Assembly: GCF_000305935.1 (NCBI RefSeq)
Contig: NC_018870.1
Coordinates: 1,907,001-1,971,000 of the forward strand
Origin: Thermacetogenium phaeum DSM 12270
Lineage (GTDB): Bacteria; Bacillota; DSM-12270; Thermacetogeniales; Thermacetogeniaceae
Length of the DNA stretch: 64,000 bases
Direction of reading: 5' to 3'
The translations under genes were made by a program, and so were the position numbers. The notes below the pieces were generated by a model that did no database searches, had not been told where the DNA came from, and was given only the letters and a program-made list of their open reading frames with translations. Positions 1-8,103 of the stretch are shown piece by piece (position 1 is the stretch's first letter; each line of letters starts with the position of its first letter).

Positions 1-1098
1 TTCTGGCTGGAAGAGCGCCTGACCGCGCTTTTTCTGTCGGCCGGCGCTCCCGCCTGGCTGCACGGGGTCCTGGTGTTGGGAATGTACAGAACGCTGGCCT
101 GGGTTGTCTCCGTCATGCTCCCCCCAATGGCCATCTTCTTCCCCTTGTTCACCTTGCTGGAAGACCTGGGATACCTGCCCCGGGTGGCCTTCAACCTGGA
201 CCGCTACTTTAAAAAAGCCTGCGCTCACGGTAAGCAGGCCCTCACCATGTGCATGGGCTTCGGCTGCAACGCCGCCGGGGTGACCTCTTGCCGGATCATC
301 GAGTCACCCCGGGAGCGTCTGATCGCCATTCTGACGAACGTCTTTGTTCCCTGCAACGGGCGCTTCCCCACCCTGATCGCCCTGTCGCTGGTCTTTATGG
401 GGGGCGCCGCTGCAACCCCTTTCAGAACGGCCGCAGCAACGGCAACGGTGGTGGCTTTGGTTCTGTTGGGAGTGGCGGTCACCCTCTTGATGTCCTGGGT
501 GTTATCCAGAACCATCCTCAAGGGAATCCCCTCATTTTTTACGCTGGAACTGCCCCCTTACCGCAAACCCCAGGTCGGCCGCCTCCTGGTTCGCTCCCTG
601 CTCGACCGGACCATCTTCGTGCTGATGCGGGCGGTGGTAATGGCAGCTCCCGCCGGCGCCTTTACTTGGATCCTGGCCAACACCCACATCGGGAGCTTGA
701 ACATGATCTCTCACCTCACCGGCCTGCTGGATCCCTTCGGGCGCCTTCTCGGGATGGACGGTGTCATTATCCTGGCCTTTATCCTGGGGCTGCCGGCCAA
801 CGAGATCGTCCTGCCGATCATGATCATGTGCTACGTTTCCGCAGGCACCATGCTGGAACTGGACAGCCTGCAGGCCCTGCAGGCCTTACTGGTGGATAAC
901 GGCTGGACCCGGCTTACCGCCCTCTCCGTGATGCTCTTTTCACTGCTCCACTACCCCTGCGGCACCACCCTGCTGACAATCCACAAGGAGACGAACAGCC
1001 TGAAGTGGACCGTTCTCGCCGCCTTGATACCACTGACAGTGGCCGCTCTCACAACCTTTCTCATGGCGCAGCTGGCTACCGTCCTCGCAAGGCTTTAA
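1..1098 (+). CDS. feoB: Ferrous iron transporter FeoB, C-terminal part (5' truncated by window edge)
   Basis: Frame 1 is open from the first base, so this is the 3' part of a longer gene. The 365 visible residues are hydrophobic with several membrane segments. They carry the FeoB permease signatures: the gate-region block MCMGFGCNAAGV, then NVFVPCNGRFPT, and a late block containing LPANEIVLPIMIMCY. FeoB imports Fe(II) across the cytoplasmic membrane; its GTPase domain would lie upstream of the window. The 3' end overlaps by 23 bp a convergent small membrane gene. An internal ATG at 73 is not a plausible start because conserved reading continues upstream of it. Confidence 0.93.
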   Translation, partial: FWLEERLTALFLSAGAPAWLHGVLVLGMYRTLAWVVSVMLPPMAIFFPLFTLLEDLGYLPRVAFNLDRYFKKACAHGKQALTMCMGFGCNAAGVTSCRIIESPRERLIAILTNVFVPCNGRFPTLIALSLVFMGGAAATPFRTAAATATVVALVLLGVAVTLLMSWVLSRTILKGIPSFFTLELPPYRKPQVGRLLVRSLLDRTIFVLMRAVVMAAPAGAFTWILANTHIGSLNMISHLTGLLDPFGRLLGMDGVIILAFILGLPANEIVLPIMIMCYVSAGTMLELDSLQALQALLVDNGWTRLTALSVMLFSLLHYPCGTTLLTIHKETNSLKWTVLAALIPLTVAALTTFLMAQLATVLARL

Positions 1099-1285
1099 CT
1101 GCTACCACCCCCAAAAGGCCACCTCCTATAATCACAAATGCCGGAAAATACGTCATGTAATAGCCGAGCCAACTGTAAACAGCCTCTCGCAGTGAAACAA
1201 CAGCAAATACCAAAACAGTAATCACTACCCCCAGCAGTGCTCCCAACAACCCGCCCCAAAATAAATACAGCACACTTTTACGCAA
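1076..1285 (-). CDS. Small two-helix membrane protein, unknown function
   Basis: A 69-residue protein with two hydrophobic segments (about residues 7-30 and 43-65) separated by a short polar loop. It starts at TTG with a clean AGGAGG seven bases upstream, which is the main reason to accept it. It converges on and slightly overlaps feoB. No family was recognised and no function is proposed. Confidence 0.6.
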   Translation of the reverse strand: MRKSVLYLFWGGLLGALLGVVITVLVFAVVSLREAVYSWLGYYMTYFPAFVIIGGGLLGVVAVKALRGR

Positions 1286-1329
1286 GGTTGGTACCTCCTG
1301 ACATTAAGGGGAGAAGGGGGAGTGCCTTA

Positions 1330-1992
1330 TCAGCGCATTCTCCGGAGCAGTTCGTAGATCAGCCGGGCGGTGACACCCCAGACAATCCGCGGTCCCATCC
1401 GATACACCAGGATCCGATGGGTTCTGGAGCCCCAGGGCCGGGAATAGCGCTTCGGCAGCCCCAACTCTGCGCTCGGGAACAGGATTCGCACCTGCCCGGT
1501 GTTTTCTTCCGTGTAGGTCGGGTGCACCCGTACCAGAGCCCGATATTCTTCGGGTGAAGTATTTTCAAAGCGCGACACCGGAATGGTGAAGGCGGACTTA
1601 ACCTCGCTTGTGTTGATGCGCAGTTCATCCAAGCCCCGAAGCCGGCATACCCCGACATAGGCGTCCACGATCGCCCCCATCGAGGTGTACAGAGTACCCA
1701 GAGCGCCGAGCAGCTCCAACCGCTCTTTCGCAATCCCTAACTCCTCCACCGTCTCCCGGATTGCGGTTTGCACCGTATCCGCATCTTGTTCCGGGTCGAA
1801 AGCCCCTCCGGGGAAGCAGATCTCTCCACCCTGAGGGATCTCCAATTGGCGTTCCTCAAGGACAAAGTGGTATTCCCCGTCCACCGGCATCAGCAACATC
1901 AGCACGGCGGTGTTAAGGTGGTCCTCCCTGCCTAAGAGGCCCGGCCGGTCAGATAGCCGGTGCTGAAGCTGCATCAATTGTTCTCCAGTCAT
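1330..1992 (-). CDS. Nudix hydrolase, CoA pyrophosphatase-like
   Basis: A 220-residue protein. A Nudix box runs through residues 61-86: FPGGAFDPEQD, then AIRETVEELGI, giving the REx2EE metal-binding helix. The spacing between GG and REx2EE, with an acidic DPEQD insert, matches the NUDT7/YeaB CoA-diphosphatase group rather than MutT. Such enzymes cleave CoA or its oxidised derivatives to phosphopantetheine and 3',5'-ADP. The start is ATG with a GGGGG-type ribosome binding site. Substrate assignment is inference from the box pattern. Confidence 0.8.
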   Translation of the reverse strand: MTGEQLMQLQHRLSDRPGLLGREDHLNTAVLMLLMPVDGEYHFVLEERQLEIPQGGEICFPGGAFDPEQDADTVQTAIRETVEELGIAKERLELLGALGTLYTSMGAIVDAYVGVCRLRGLDELRINTSEVKSAFTIPVSRFENTSPEEYRALVRVHPTYTEENTGQVRILFPSAELGLPKRYSRPWGSRTHRILVYRMGPRIVWGVTARLIYELLRRMR

Positions 1993-2136
1993 CTAAGAGA
2001 CCCCCGTCACAACGCATCAGCCCTGCTTCTTACCCCTCCCCGGCATCCCCGACCGATCCGGGGAATCCCCTCAGAAGAAGGGCACGAGACTAAAAAGCGG
2101 CGTTCCAGCCGGGTGCCAACCCTACCAACATGCAGT

Positions 2137-3048
2137 TTAGCAGGGGCGGGCAGCCTGCTCCAGCAACCGGTCCAGAAAACCCCGCTCCCGGAACCGTTCG
2201 TAGGCCCAAAGACCCACATTGGCAGCTGCCAGCGCCACAAACCCCGCCAGCCCCGTCACTCCCACCGTGAGGTCGCTGCCTCCGGCTATCACCATGATAG
2301 CCAGTGCCGCGGTGCCGTTAAGAGCGCCGTGGACTAAAGCAGCCGCCAGCACCGATTTCCCCGCCAGCCGCAAGAACCCGAACAGAGGTGAAAGAAGCAG
2401 ACACCAGATGATCATCATGAAGACTCCCGCCACCGGGTGCTGAGGGTAATTGTGCCCCTGCAGGATTAAGGGCGCATGCCACACACCCCAGATGAATCCG
2501 ATCAGCAAATTGGCCCGCCAGAACCCCAAACCCGCAGTCTCCCGCAGTAAAAAGCCTCTCCATCCCAGTTCCTCCCCGAAGGCAAAGACGGCATTGATTG
2601 TAGCACCGGCGATCAGTCCCTGAACCAGGGCTATCCACAGGGGGTGCAGCGGCATTGCTTCCATCTGCCGCTGCATCTCCGCTACCGTCTCGGGCGGAAA
2701 CACATGCTGGTAACGCTGAAACATTCCGGAAAGGCTGGGATCGTAGGTAACCCCGGGCAGGAGCAGGCTGACCCCCAGGGCGGCAAAAGCAAGCGCCGGA
2801 GGGAAAAGCCAGGCGGCCACCCACCATTTATTTGGCCGCCAACAAATGCCCATTGTGGACACTACCGGCTCTCGATAAGCAAAGCGCTGCAGCCCCACCA
2901 CCACCAGAGTAGGGATGAACATGTAAGCCATTCCGGCAAATTGGGCCAGGAGGGTATTCCAACGAAGGTGGACACCGAAATAAAGAAAAGCGGCAAAGGC
3001 ATAAGAAAGAGCCAATGTTAAAACGGTAAAGGTCAGCGCTCGCTTCAA
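2137..3048 (-). CDS. CPBP family intramembrane glutamic protease (Abi/CAAX type)
   Basis: A multi-pass membrane protein with the three CPBP motifs in order: EELGWRGFLL (EExxxR), IWGVWHAPL (FxxxH-like) and HGALNG (HxxxN/D). The Glu pair and histidines form the intramembrane active site of this family, which includes Rce1-type proteases and bacteriocin-immunity proteins. I chose the TTG at 3048 because AAGGGG lies six bases upstream. A longer reading to 3105 exists but has a poor ribosome binding site. Substrate unknown. Confidence 0.82.
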   Translation of the reverse strand: MKRALTFTVLTLALSYAFAAFLYFGVHLRWNTLLAQFAGMAYMFIPTLVVVGLQRFAYREPVVSTMGICWRPNKWWVAAWLFPPALAFAALGVSLLLPGVTYDPSLSGMFQRYQHVFPPETVAEMQRQMEAMPLHPLWIALVQGLIAGATINAVFAFGEELGWRGFLLRETAGLGFWRANLLIGFIWGVWHAPLILQGHNYPQHPVAGVFMMIIWCLLLSPLFGFLRLAGKSVLAAALVHGALNGTAALAIMVIAGGSDLTVGVTGLAGFVALAAANVGLWAYERFRERGFLDRLLEQAARPC

Positions 3049-3435
3049 AATCTTCACCCCTTTGTTTTTTAGCAACGGAATTCGCAAGGTTGGTTTTCCA
3101 GCCAACTACAGGAGACACGACTGTTTAAGGTGGGCCTGCGCCTGCTACAAGAAAGGAAGAGGTCTTTAAAAATACTTTCGCGCCAGTCTTTTCACTTTAT
3201 TTCACTATCTTATTTTAATATTCCGGTTCTTTCTCAATCATTTTATCACAAGTACAACGGATTCTCACCAATAATTCATGATCTCAGATGGGTCAAACAG
3301 GCATTTCCTTCTTCCCCGCATCCTTCATCTTCCCGGATGACGGCTCACTCCGTAGCAAGACAGGAGGTAAAGCCGCCTCTTGCCGCCCTTCGCCACAGCT
3401 AGGCTCCCGACAACCGAGGCCCACATTTTCTGTCG

Positions 3436-3466
3436 AGGAAAAAGAAGGAGGCGGCGAACCGCCTCC
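3436..3466 (-). terminator. Rho-independent terminator after the ChlI-like ATPase gene
   Basis: A perfect 8-bp stem (GGAGGCGG/CCGCCTCC, loop of four) at 3447-3466 is followed on the minus strand by a T-rich run (TTCTTTTTCC). It lies about 100 bp past the stop at 3570. The remainder of 3049-3569 shows no convincing gene; short reading frames there lack ribosome binding sites and family features. Confidence 0.75.
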
Positions 3467-3569
3467 CATTATATTGAAGACACCTGGAGGAAGGGAACCT
3501 TTTTCAGCATTCGGGCTCAACAAGGCGATCAAGGATTACGGAGCCTATTATTATACTGACTTTCAGGTA

Positions 3570-4832
3570 TCAACCCCCCCAGGTTCTTGGCGTCAACTTC
3601 TCAATCATGGTTTGGATTTCCGATTCTTTTCTTATGATTCCGTTCTCCGGCAGGTCGCGCAAAAGGCGCGCTTTCTCCGGAGGAGAATCTTCGCTCATCT
3701 GCCGCTTATCTCCCTTTTTGTTGTGAAAAATAGGGGGCAGCTGGCGTCCCTGTGCGCTTCTTTTGCCGTTCTCCTTCTCCTTCTCATTGCCGACCATGCG
3801 GTTGTTGACGGTATTCATGATTTCCGTAAGTGTGGCCGGGCTGACCCGGTGGTAAAGGGCAAGGGGAAGTACCGCCATGATGTCGCTGATCATGACCTGG
3901 CTGCGCTTCCTCAAAGCGCAGTGCAACAGAGCGGCCTGCCGGATCGCTTCCAGCGCCCGGAGGCTTTCGATGTTGAAGTTGATGTAGAGGTTGGCCAGAA
4001 ACGTCGTAAGGTAATCGGGCATCGTCAAATCGCTGTGCAGGGCTATGTTCTCCAGGTTTTTTCGCAGCTGTTCCAGCTGGCTGCGCTCCTGTTCGGAAAG
4101 CTCTCTGTCGTTCTTGGCTTCCTCCGTCGTCAGAATATCCACCACTTCCTCAGGGGTGGTTGGCCTGCCCATGGGGATGACCAGATCGAAGCGGTCGGAC
4201 AGCTGCCGGCGGATCTCCGCCAAAGGCCCCGGCTCTTCATCGGGGTTTGATGCCGCCCAAACCGAAACCGCAACGGGAACCTCGACGACGGGAAGGCCCG
4301 TTTCCTCTATCTGGACGCGCCCTGGCTTGGTGCCCATGGCATCGAGGAGAACGTCCGTTATTTCCGGCGAGGTGTCTGCCAGGCGGTTTATTTCGTCGAC
4401 GAAGACTATCCCCCTGTGCGCCTGAGGGATGATGCCGGGCAGGAGGGCCGCCTCCGGTCGGGAGGGATTGGTGAGCTTGGCCAGGTCGATAGTCCCGGCG
4501 ACCGTACCGATCTTGGCGGAATGGGAGATTTCCAAAAAGGGAACGGGAATCTGTTCTGTGCCCAGGGCGGCGATCTCTTCCGGCGTCATGTTTTTGTGCT
4601 GCGGGCAGTGAGGTCGCTCTGGGTCGCAGTTGTAGAGACACCCCTTGATGCGGGTGATCTTCGGGAGGATCTGTGTAACCGAGCGCATGATAGTGGTCTT
4701 TCCCGTGCCGCGCAGCCCTTCTGCGTGAATGTGCAGGGGTCTTCCCTGCAGGGTGGAGACAAGGGACATTTCTACGGCCAGGAAGAGAGGAGCGTTCCCT
4801 TTGTGACGGGTCAACTGGAGGTAGTTTTTCAT
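3570..4832 (-). CDS. ChlI/MoxR-type AAA+ ATPase (magnesium chelatase subunit I-like)
   Basis: A 420-residue ATPase with Walker A GLRGTGKTT (about residues 39-47), Walker B GIVFVDEIN (about 140-148) and the ChlI-type lid domain (residues 215-340). A Cys cluster CLYNCDPERPHC lies near residue 64, between Walker A and the ChlI insertion. The last 75 residues are charged and low in complexity. MoxR/ChlI ATPases normally act with a von Willebrand A domain partner to remodel proteins or insert metals. No such partner lies beside it here, so its role is open. It is probably transcribed alone and ends at the terminator at 3436-3466. Confidence 0.82.
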   Translation of the reverse strand: MKNYLQLTRHKGNAPLFLAVEMSLVSTLQGRPLHIHAEGLRGTGKTTIMRSVTQILPKITRIKGCLYNCDPERPHCPQHKNMTPEEIAALGTEQIPVPFLEISHSAKIGTVAGTIDLAKLTNPSRPEAALLPGIIPQAHRGIVFVDEINRLADTSPEITDVLLDAMGTKPGRVQIEETGLPVVEVPVAVSVWAASNPDEEPGPLAEIRRQLSDRFDLVIPMGRPTTPEEVVDILTTEEAKNDRELSEQERSQLEQLRKNLENIALHSDLTMPDYLTTFLANLYINFNIESLRALEAIRQAALLHCALRKRSQVMISDIMAVLPLALYHRVSPATLTEIMNTVNNRMVGNEKEKENGKRSAQGRQLPPIFHNKKGDKRQMSEDSPPEKARLLRDLPENGIIRKESEIQTMIEKLTPRTWGG

Positions 4833-5449
4833 TTCGCTTTTGTTTCTCCTTTCTCAAGCCTTTAGTTGCAAGAGCAAACGTGTGGAAATCTGACGGTTCG
4901 GGAGGATAATCTTGTCAGACGCTTGATGGGGGGAATATAAGCGTAAGGCGCCGGTCAACGTGGAATCAACGGCGTGCATTTCAGCGTTCTGTGAAGATGC
5001 CGCCTTAATGGCAAAGTAAATTACCGTAACCCGGAGCAGGAAAATGGAGAGAGATTATTCTTGGGCTGTTGAGCACCGAATGGAAAAAACAAAAAGAACA
5101 AAGCAACGGCGGGGGGATGAGGAATAGCTACCCTCCGTTACTCAGAGTGCTAATAGAATCGATATTTTTGACGGGACATCTTCACAGAACAAATTTTTTT
5201 CAAGATTATTCAGCCCCCTTTAGCCCCCTGCAGCACATTCTATTCGGCCAAGATAGTGAGATCATTTCAAAAAATCATTTATTCGTGGCCAAATTATAGA
5301 GATTATCGTGTATTATTTTTAATACCTGTAAGAAAGCAGAGCAGAATCACTGAGGAGTTGGGCTAGCGCTGCCCGCGATAAGGACAAAAAATATGGTGGA
5401 AATCCTAATTCCACCATGGAGCCGAAAATTATCGCACATACTTCAATTC
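4833..5449. other. Intergenic region with no gene recognised
   Basis: About 600 bp between the ATPase start and the TDT remnant. It is AT-richer than its surroundings and likely holds the promoter of the ATPase gene on the minus strand. A 76-codon frame at 5069 on the plus strand has no ribosome binding site and no recognisable features, so I do not call it. Confidence 0.5.
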
Positions 5450-6029
5450 CTAATCCTTGAAGAGTTCACCTGTACAGACGCGGTAAAACGTATTGCCGAA
5501 CACCATCAGCCAGCAGAAGGCCAGCAGGCAATAGCAACACCCGGTTGAAAAAATTGATGATCGGTGTGGTGATGGCGAAATGGCGAATAGCAAGGCCAGG
5601 TTCCATGCTGACAAACAGCAAACCTTGGCGATCTTGACCGCCAAATTCACGGCCTATGTATTCGATACCTACCACCAAGAAATCTACAGCGAGCACCAAA
5701 CACCCGATCGGCATCGTGGCGTAGAACTGCCCTGTAATAGGATGCTTCAGGTCACGCAGCGATTGTTCTGGAAAGTAAAACCAGCGGATGATCCAGGGAA
5801 AAATCAGCAGGCAAAAGAGGAGAATATTGATAACTCACAGCAGCACTGCAACGTTGTTCAAGAAGGGCCAGTAACAGGAATAGCACTTGCTGGTGACCGC
5901 AAAGATGCCCGTCCCCATAACTGAGGCGAACCAGGCCGGCGCAAAATTTTTTACGACCTTTGCCAAACCCTTCCTCCCTGGTTCCTGCAATTGTGCTTTT
6001 GCTTCCAAAGTATAATCTCCCCTCACCAT
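5450..6029 (-). pseudogene. Decayed TDT/SLAC1 family transporter (TehA-like) gene
   Basis: The N-terminal part reads FAPAWFASVMGTGIFAVTS, the first helix of TDT-family anion/dicarboxylate/tellurite carriers. After residue 64 there is an in-frame TGA (about 5837-5835), yet the same frame carries on with family-like sequence, including HPITGQFYATMPIG and VLAVDFLVVGIEYIG. Further on, family similarity passes to another frame (LAVKIAKV near 5630) and ends by about 5450, far short of the usual 300-plus residues. The gene therefore has a nonsense change, at least one frameshift and a 3' truncation. Confidence 0.75.
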
Positions 6030-6031
6030 AA

Positions 6032-7006
6032 CTATCTGATGATGCCGTTGCTTATTCCTACCTCCTCTGCAGCCGCAGGGGTTTCAATTTCAGATGTGGG
6101 GAACTCTATCAAACGGTCGCGAATTTTGAAATATCTGGCCGTGTGAAACTCAAACTCCGCCATGTAACCCTCTGCCTGGCTGCTGTACTCATCGCTTGCC
6201 TCCAGGTAATTCAGCACCATCTGATAATCCCAAAAAGACCATGCCATCATGTATGTTCCAACTGCCTGCTCGGCGAAAGCGCTTGCCTTTGCGGCAGAAT
6301 CCAGGGCAGCCAAAAGCGCATTAAGCGCGGCATCCCGCTCGTGTAAAGCATTGAGAAATGCTTCTTTAAAGGGTGCCAATGCCGGCGGCCACTGCAGACG
6401 CTCGATATCCTTTCGCAAAACATCGCTGTCTTCAATAAAAGAAGCCAGTTCTACAATCGCGCCCCCGGCATCAGCCGCTCCAATGGCATCCATTACCCCT
6501 GCAATCCTGTCGTCTGTTTCTATCAGGCGCCTGCTAAATGCCTCTATTGTAGGTCGTACCGCAACAATCTCATTTAATTCCTGCTGAAGGTTTGAGAGTT
6601 CTTGAGCCACCGTTTCCTCCTTTAAAAACGGCAGAACAAACCACCACTGCTGCTTCAATTCCGCCATTGTTTGCATTTTTTCCTGACATTCTCTGCTCAA
6701 AGACTCAACATCGTTAAGAAATACCATAACTTTTCGTTCTCCTGCTGTATTTTCAAGCAATCTCAACCTTTCGTTCAGCTTTCGGACCTCCTGTTCAATA
6801 CCGCCAATGCCTTTCTGAAACTCCCCGGCGCCCCATATTTGCAACCCTGTAAAAGAAGCAAAACACATAAACAACAAAGCAAGAAAAAACCATTTCCTGC
6901 TTCCAGCAGGCCTCCTGAATTTTTCATCCGGCTCCACTTCTGGTCCGTAGGAGCCTTCCATTCCCCTGTTCCAGGAGAATTCTCGGTCATTTACTGATTC
7001 ATTCAT
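6032..7006 (-). CDS. Membrane-anchored coiled-coil protein, unknown function
   Basis: 324 residues from the ATG at 7006, which has GAGGTG six bases upstream (a longer frame to 7033 lacks a site). After a short charged N-terminus there is one membrane helix (around KWFFLALLFMCFASFTG). It is followed by heptad-rich, mostly helical sequence with Glu/Lys/Leu patterns over about 250 residues, so an anchored cytoplasmic or extracytoplasmic coiled coil is expected. No enzymatic motif was seen. It lies 88 bp downstream of the ARPP-1 gene on the same strand and may be co-transcribed with it. Confidence 0.65.
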   Translation of the reverse strand: MNESVNDREFSWNRGMEGSYGPEVEPDEKFRRPAGSRKWFFLALLFMCFASFTGLQIWGAGEFQKGIGGIEQEVRKLNERLRLLENTAGERKVMVFLNDVESLSRECQEKMQTMAELKQQWWFVLPFLKEETVAQELSNLQQELNEIVAVRPTIEAFSRRLIETDDRIAGVMDAIGAADAGGAIVELASFIEDSDVLRKDIERLQWPPALAPFKEAFLNALHERDAALNALLAALDSAAKASAFAEQAVGTYMMAWSFWDYQMVLNYLEASDEYSSQAEGYMAEFEFHTARYFKIRDRLIEFPTSEIETPAAAEEVGISNGIIR

Positions 7007-7094
7007 TGAACACACCTCTTTTCCCTTTGACAAAGTTCGATAAATATACCTTCATTGGGTTTCTTATGGTTTCCATCCCGCCCGCAGTAAAAAC

Positions 7095-8081
7095 CTAGAG
7101 ATGGCTTCTGCGCCTTCTACCGGGACTGCTCAGACGGCTGCCGCTATTGGCACGCCCCTCTTCCGCTGCAAATACAGCCAGGTGTATCACTCTGTCCTCT
7201 AACGATAAACAGAAGCCTCCCAAGCCATCAGCTTTGAGACGAAGAGAATCCCCGAGCCCTACGGAAGGATAACGATCTACCCCGGCCCGGGCTATTCTTT
7301 CCAAAAGCTTGTTCACAGCTCCCTTGTCAGGTTTCTCTTTTCCCCGCCAATCAAGCCGCTCTAGGGCATCTAATGCATAACTCTCGATCATTTTCGTGTA
7401 CATCTTATTGAGAACTGCAGGGCTATCAAAGGCGTCAAGACAGAGGAAGTGACAGTTGATATAAACCGCCACTCCCACCTGGTTCTCCAGGGGCGCAAAA
7501 GCGTCGCAGTATTTTCTCAATCTATTTTCATGGCTTTCGTAGACTTCATTGACGGCGCCTGTAGGTGATTCGGCTCCCATTTCCCTCTGCTTACGCCCGA
7601 TCTCCTCCCAAATGGCCCCCTGATTGGCCATAAAAGCCCCGCAGGACATGATGTTTTCCGCTACCTGTTGCGACTTCTTTGCACGCAGAAAAGCATAGGC
7701 AAAGCGTCTGCTCTCAGTAAAACCGTCGGCAACATAACGCCAGCGCCCCTGCTCAACGCAGCTCACCGGTATCTTCAGCTCAACCCGGGGCGCTACCAAG
7801 ATGCTGATGTTGACCACGCGGTTTTGCTTCGCCCCAGAAAGTATCTCCCCATCCATTAGGAGGACGGGTGTTTCCCCCTTATTGATCACCAGGACCTCGT
7901 TGACACTGCCGCTTTCATCTATTTCCCGCACCTCCAGCAAACCCTTTACCAAAGCTTCATCAAGTAAGAGGTAGCCCGGATCCCGTAGTTCCATCCCAAG
8001 CAACGGAAAAATGACTAAATTTTCATACATCTGCGGCTCGCCCACCTGCAAAGTACTAAAAAACTCACTCAACACCGTCAT
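7095..8081 (-). CDS. ARPP-1 family domain protein
   Basis: About 328 residues. The block VNEVLVINKGETPVLLMDGE, followed closely by GAKQNRVVNISILV and IPVSCVEQGRWRY, is typical of the ARPP-1 family (named for association with ADP-ribosylglycohydrolase and rhodanese-phosphatase genes). Biochemical function is not established to my knowledge. The ATG at 8081 has AAGGAGAGG six bases upstream and is preferred over the ATG at 8087. The start is only 22 bp from the last CRISPR repeat, so its promoter must lie in the array's distal end or it is read through from the array. Confidence 0.75.
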   Translation of the reverse strand: MTVLSEFFSTLQVGEPQMYENLVIFPLLGMELRDPGYLLLDEALVKGLLEVREIDESGSVNEVLVINKGETPVLLMDGEILSGAKQNRVVNISILVAPRVELKIPVSCVEQGRWRYVADGFTESRRFAYAFLRAKKSQQVAENIMSCGAFMANQGAIWEEIGRKQREMGAESPTGAVNEVYESHENRLRKYCDAFAPLENQVGVAVYINCHFLCLDAFDSPAVLNKMYTKMIESYALDALERLDWRGKEKPDKGAVNKLLERIARAGVDRYPSVGLGDSLRLKADGLGGFCLSLEDRVIHLAVFAAEEGRANSGSRLSSPGRRRRSHL

Positions 8082-8103
8082 GCCCATCCTCTCCTTCCCT
8101 TAC

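Noticed and set aside
249-899. 216-codon frame inside feoB
   Set aside because: It lies in a second frame of the recognisable feoB and has low-complexity composition.
3288-4250. 320-codon plus-strand frame opposite the ChlI-type ATPase
   Set aside because: It is antisense to a gene with clear AAA+ motifs and has no motif of its own.
5069-5299. 76-codon plus-strand frame in an intergenic region
   Set aside because: No ribosome binding site, no domain, and composition like the surrounding non-coding DNA.
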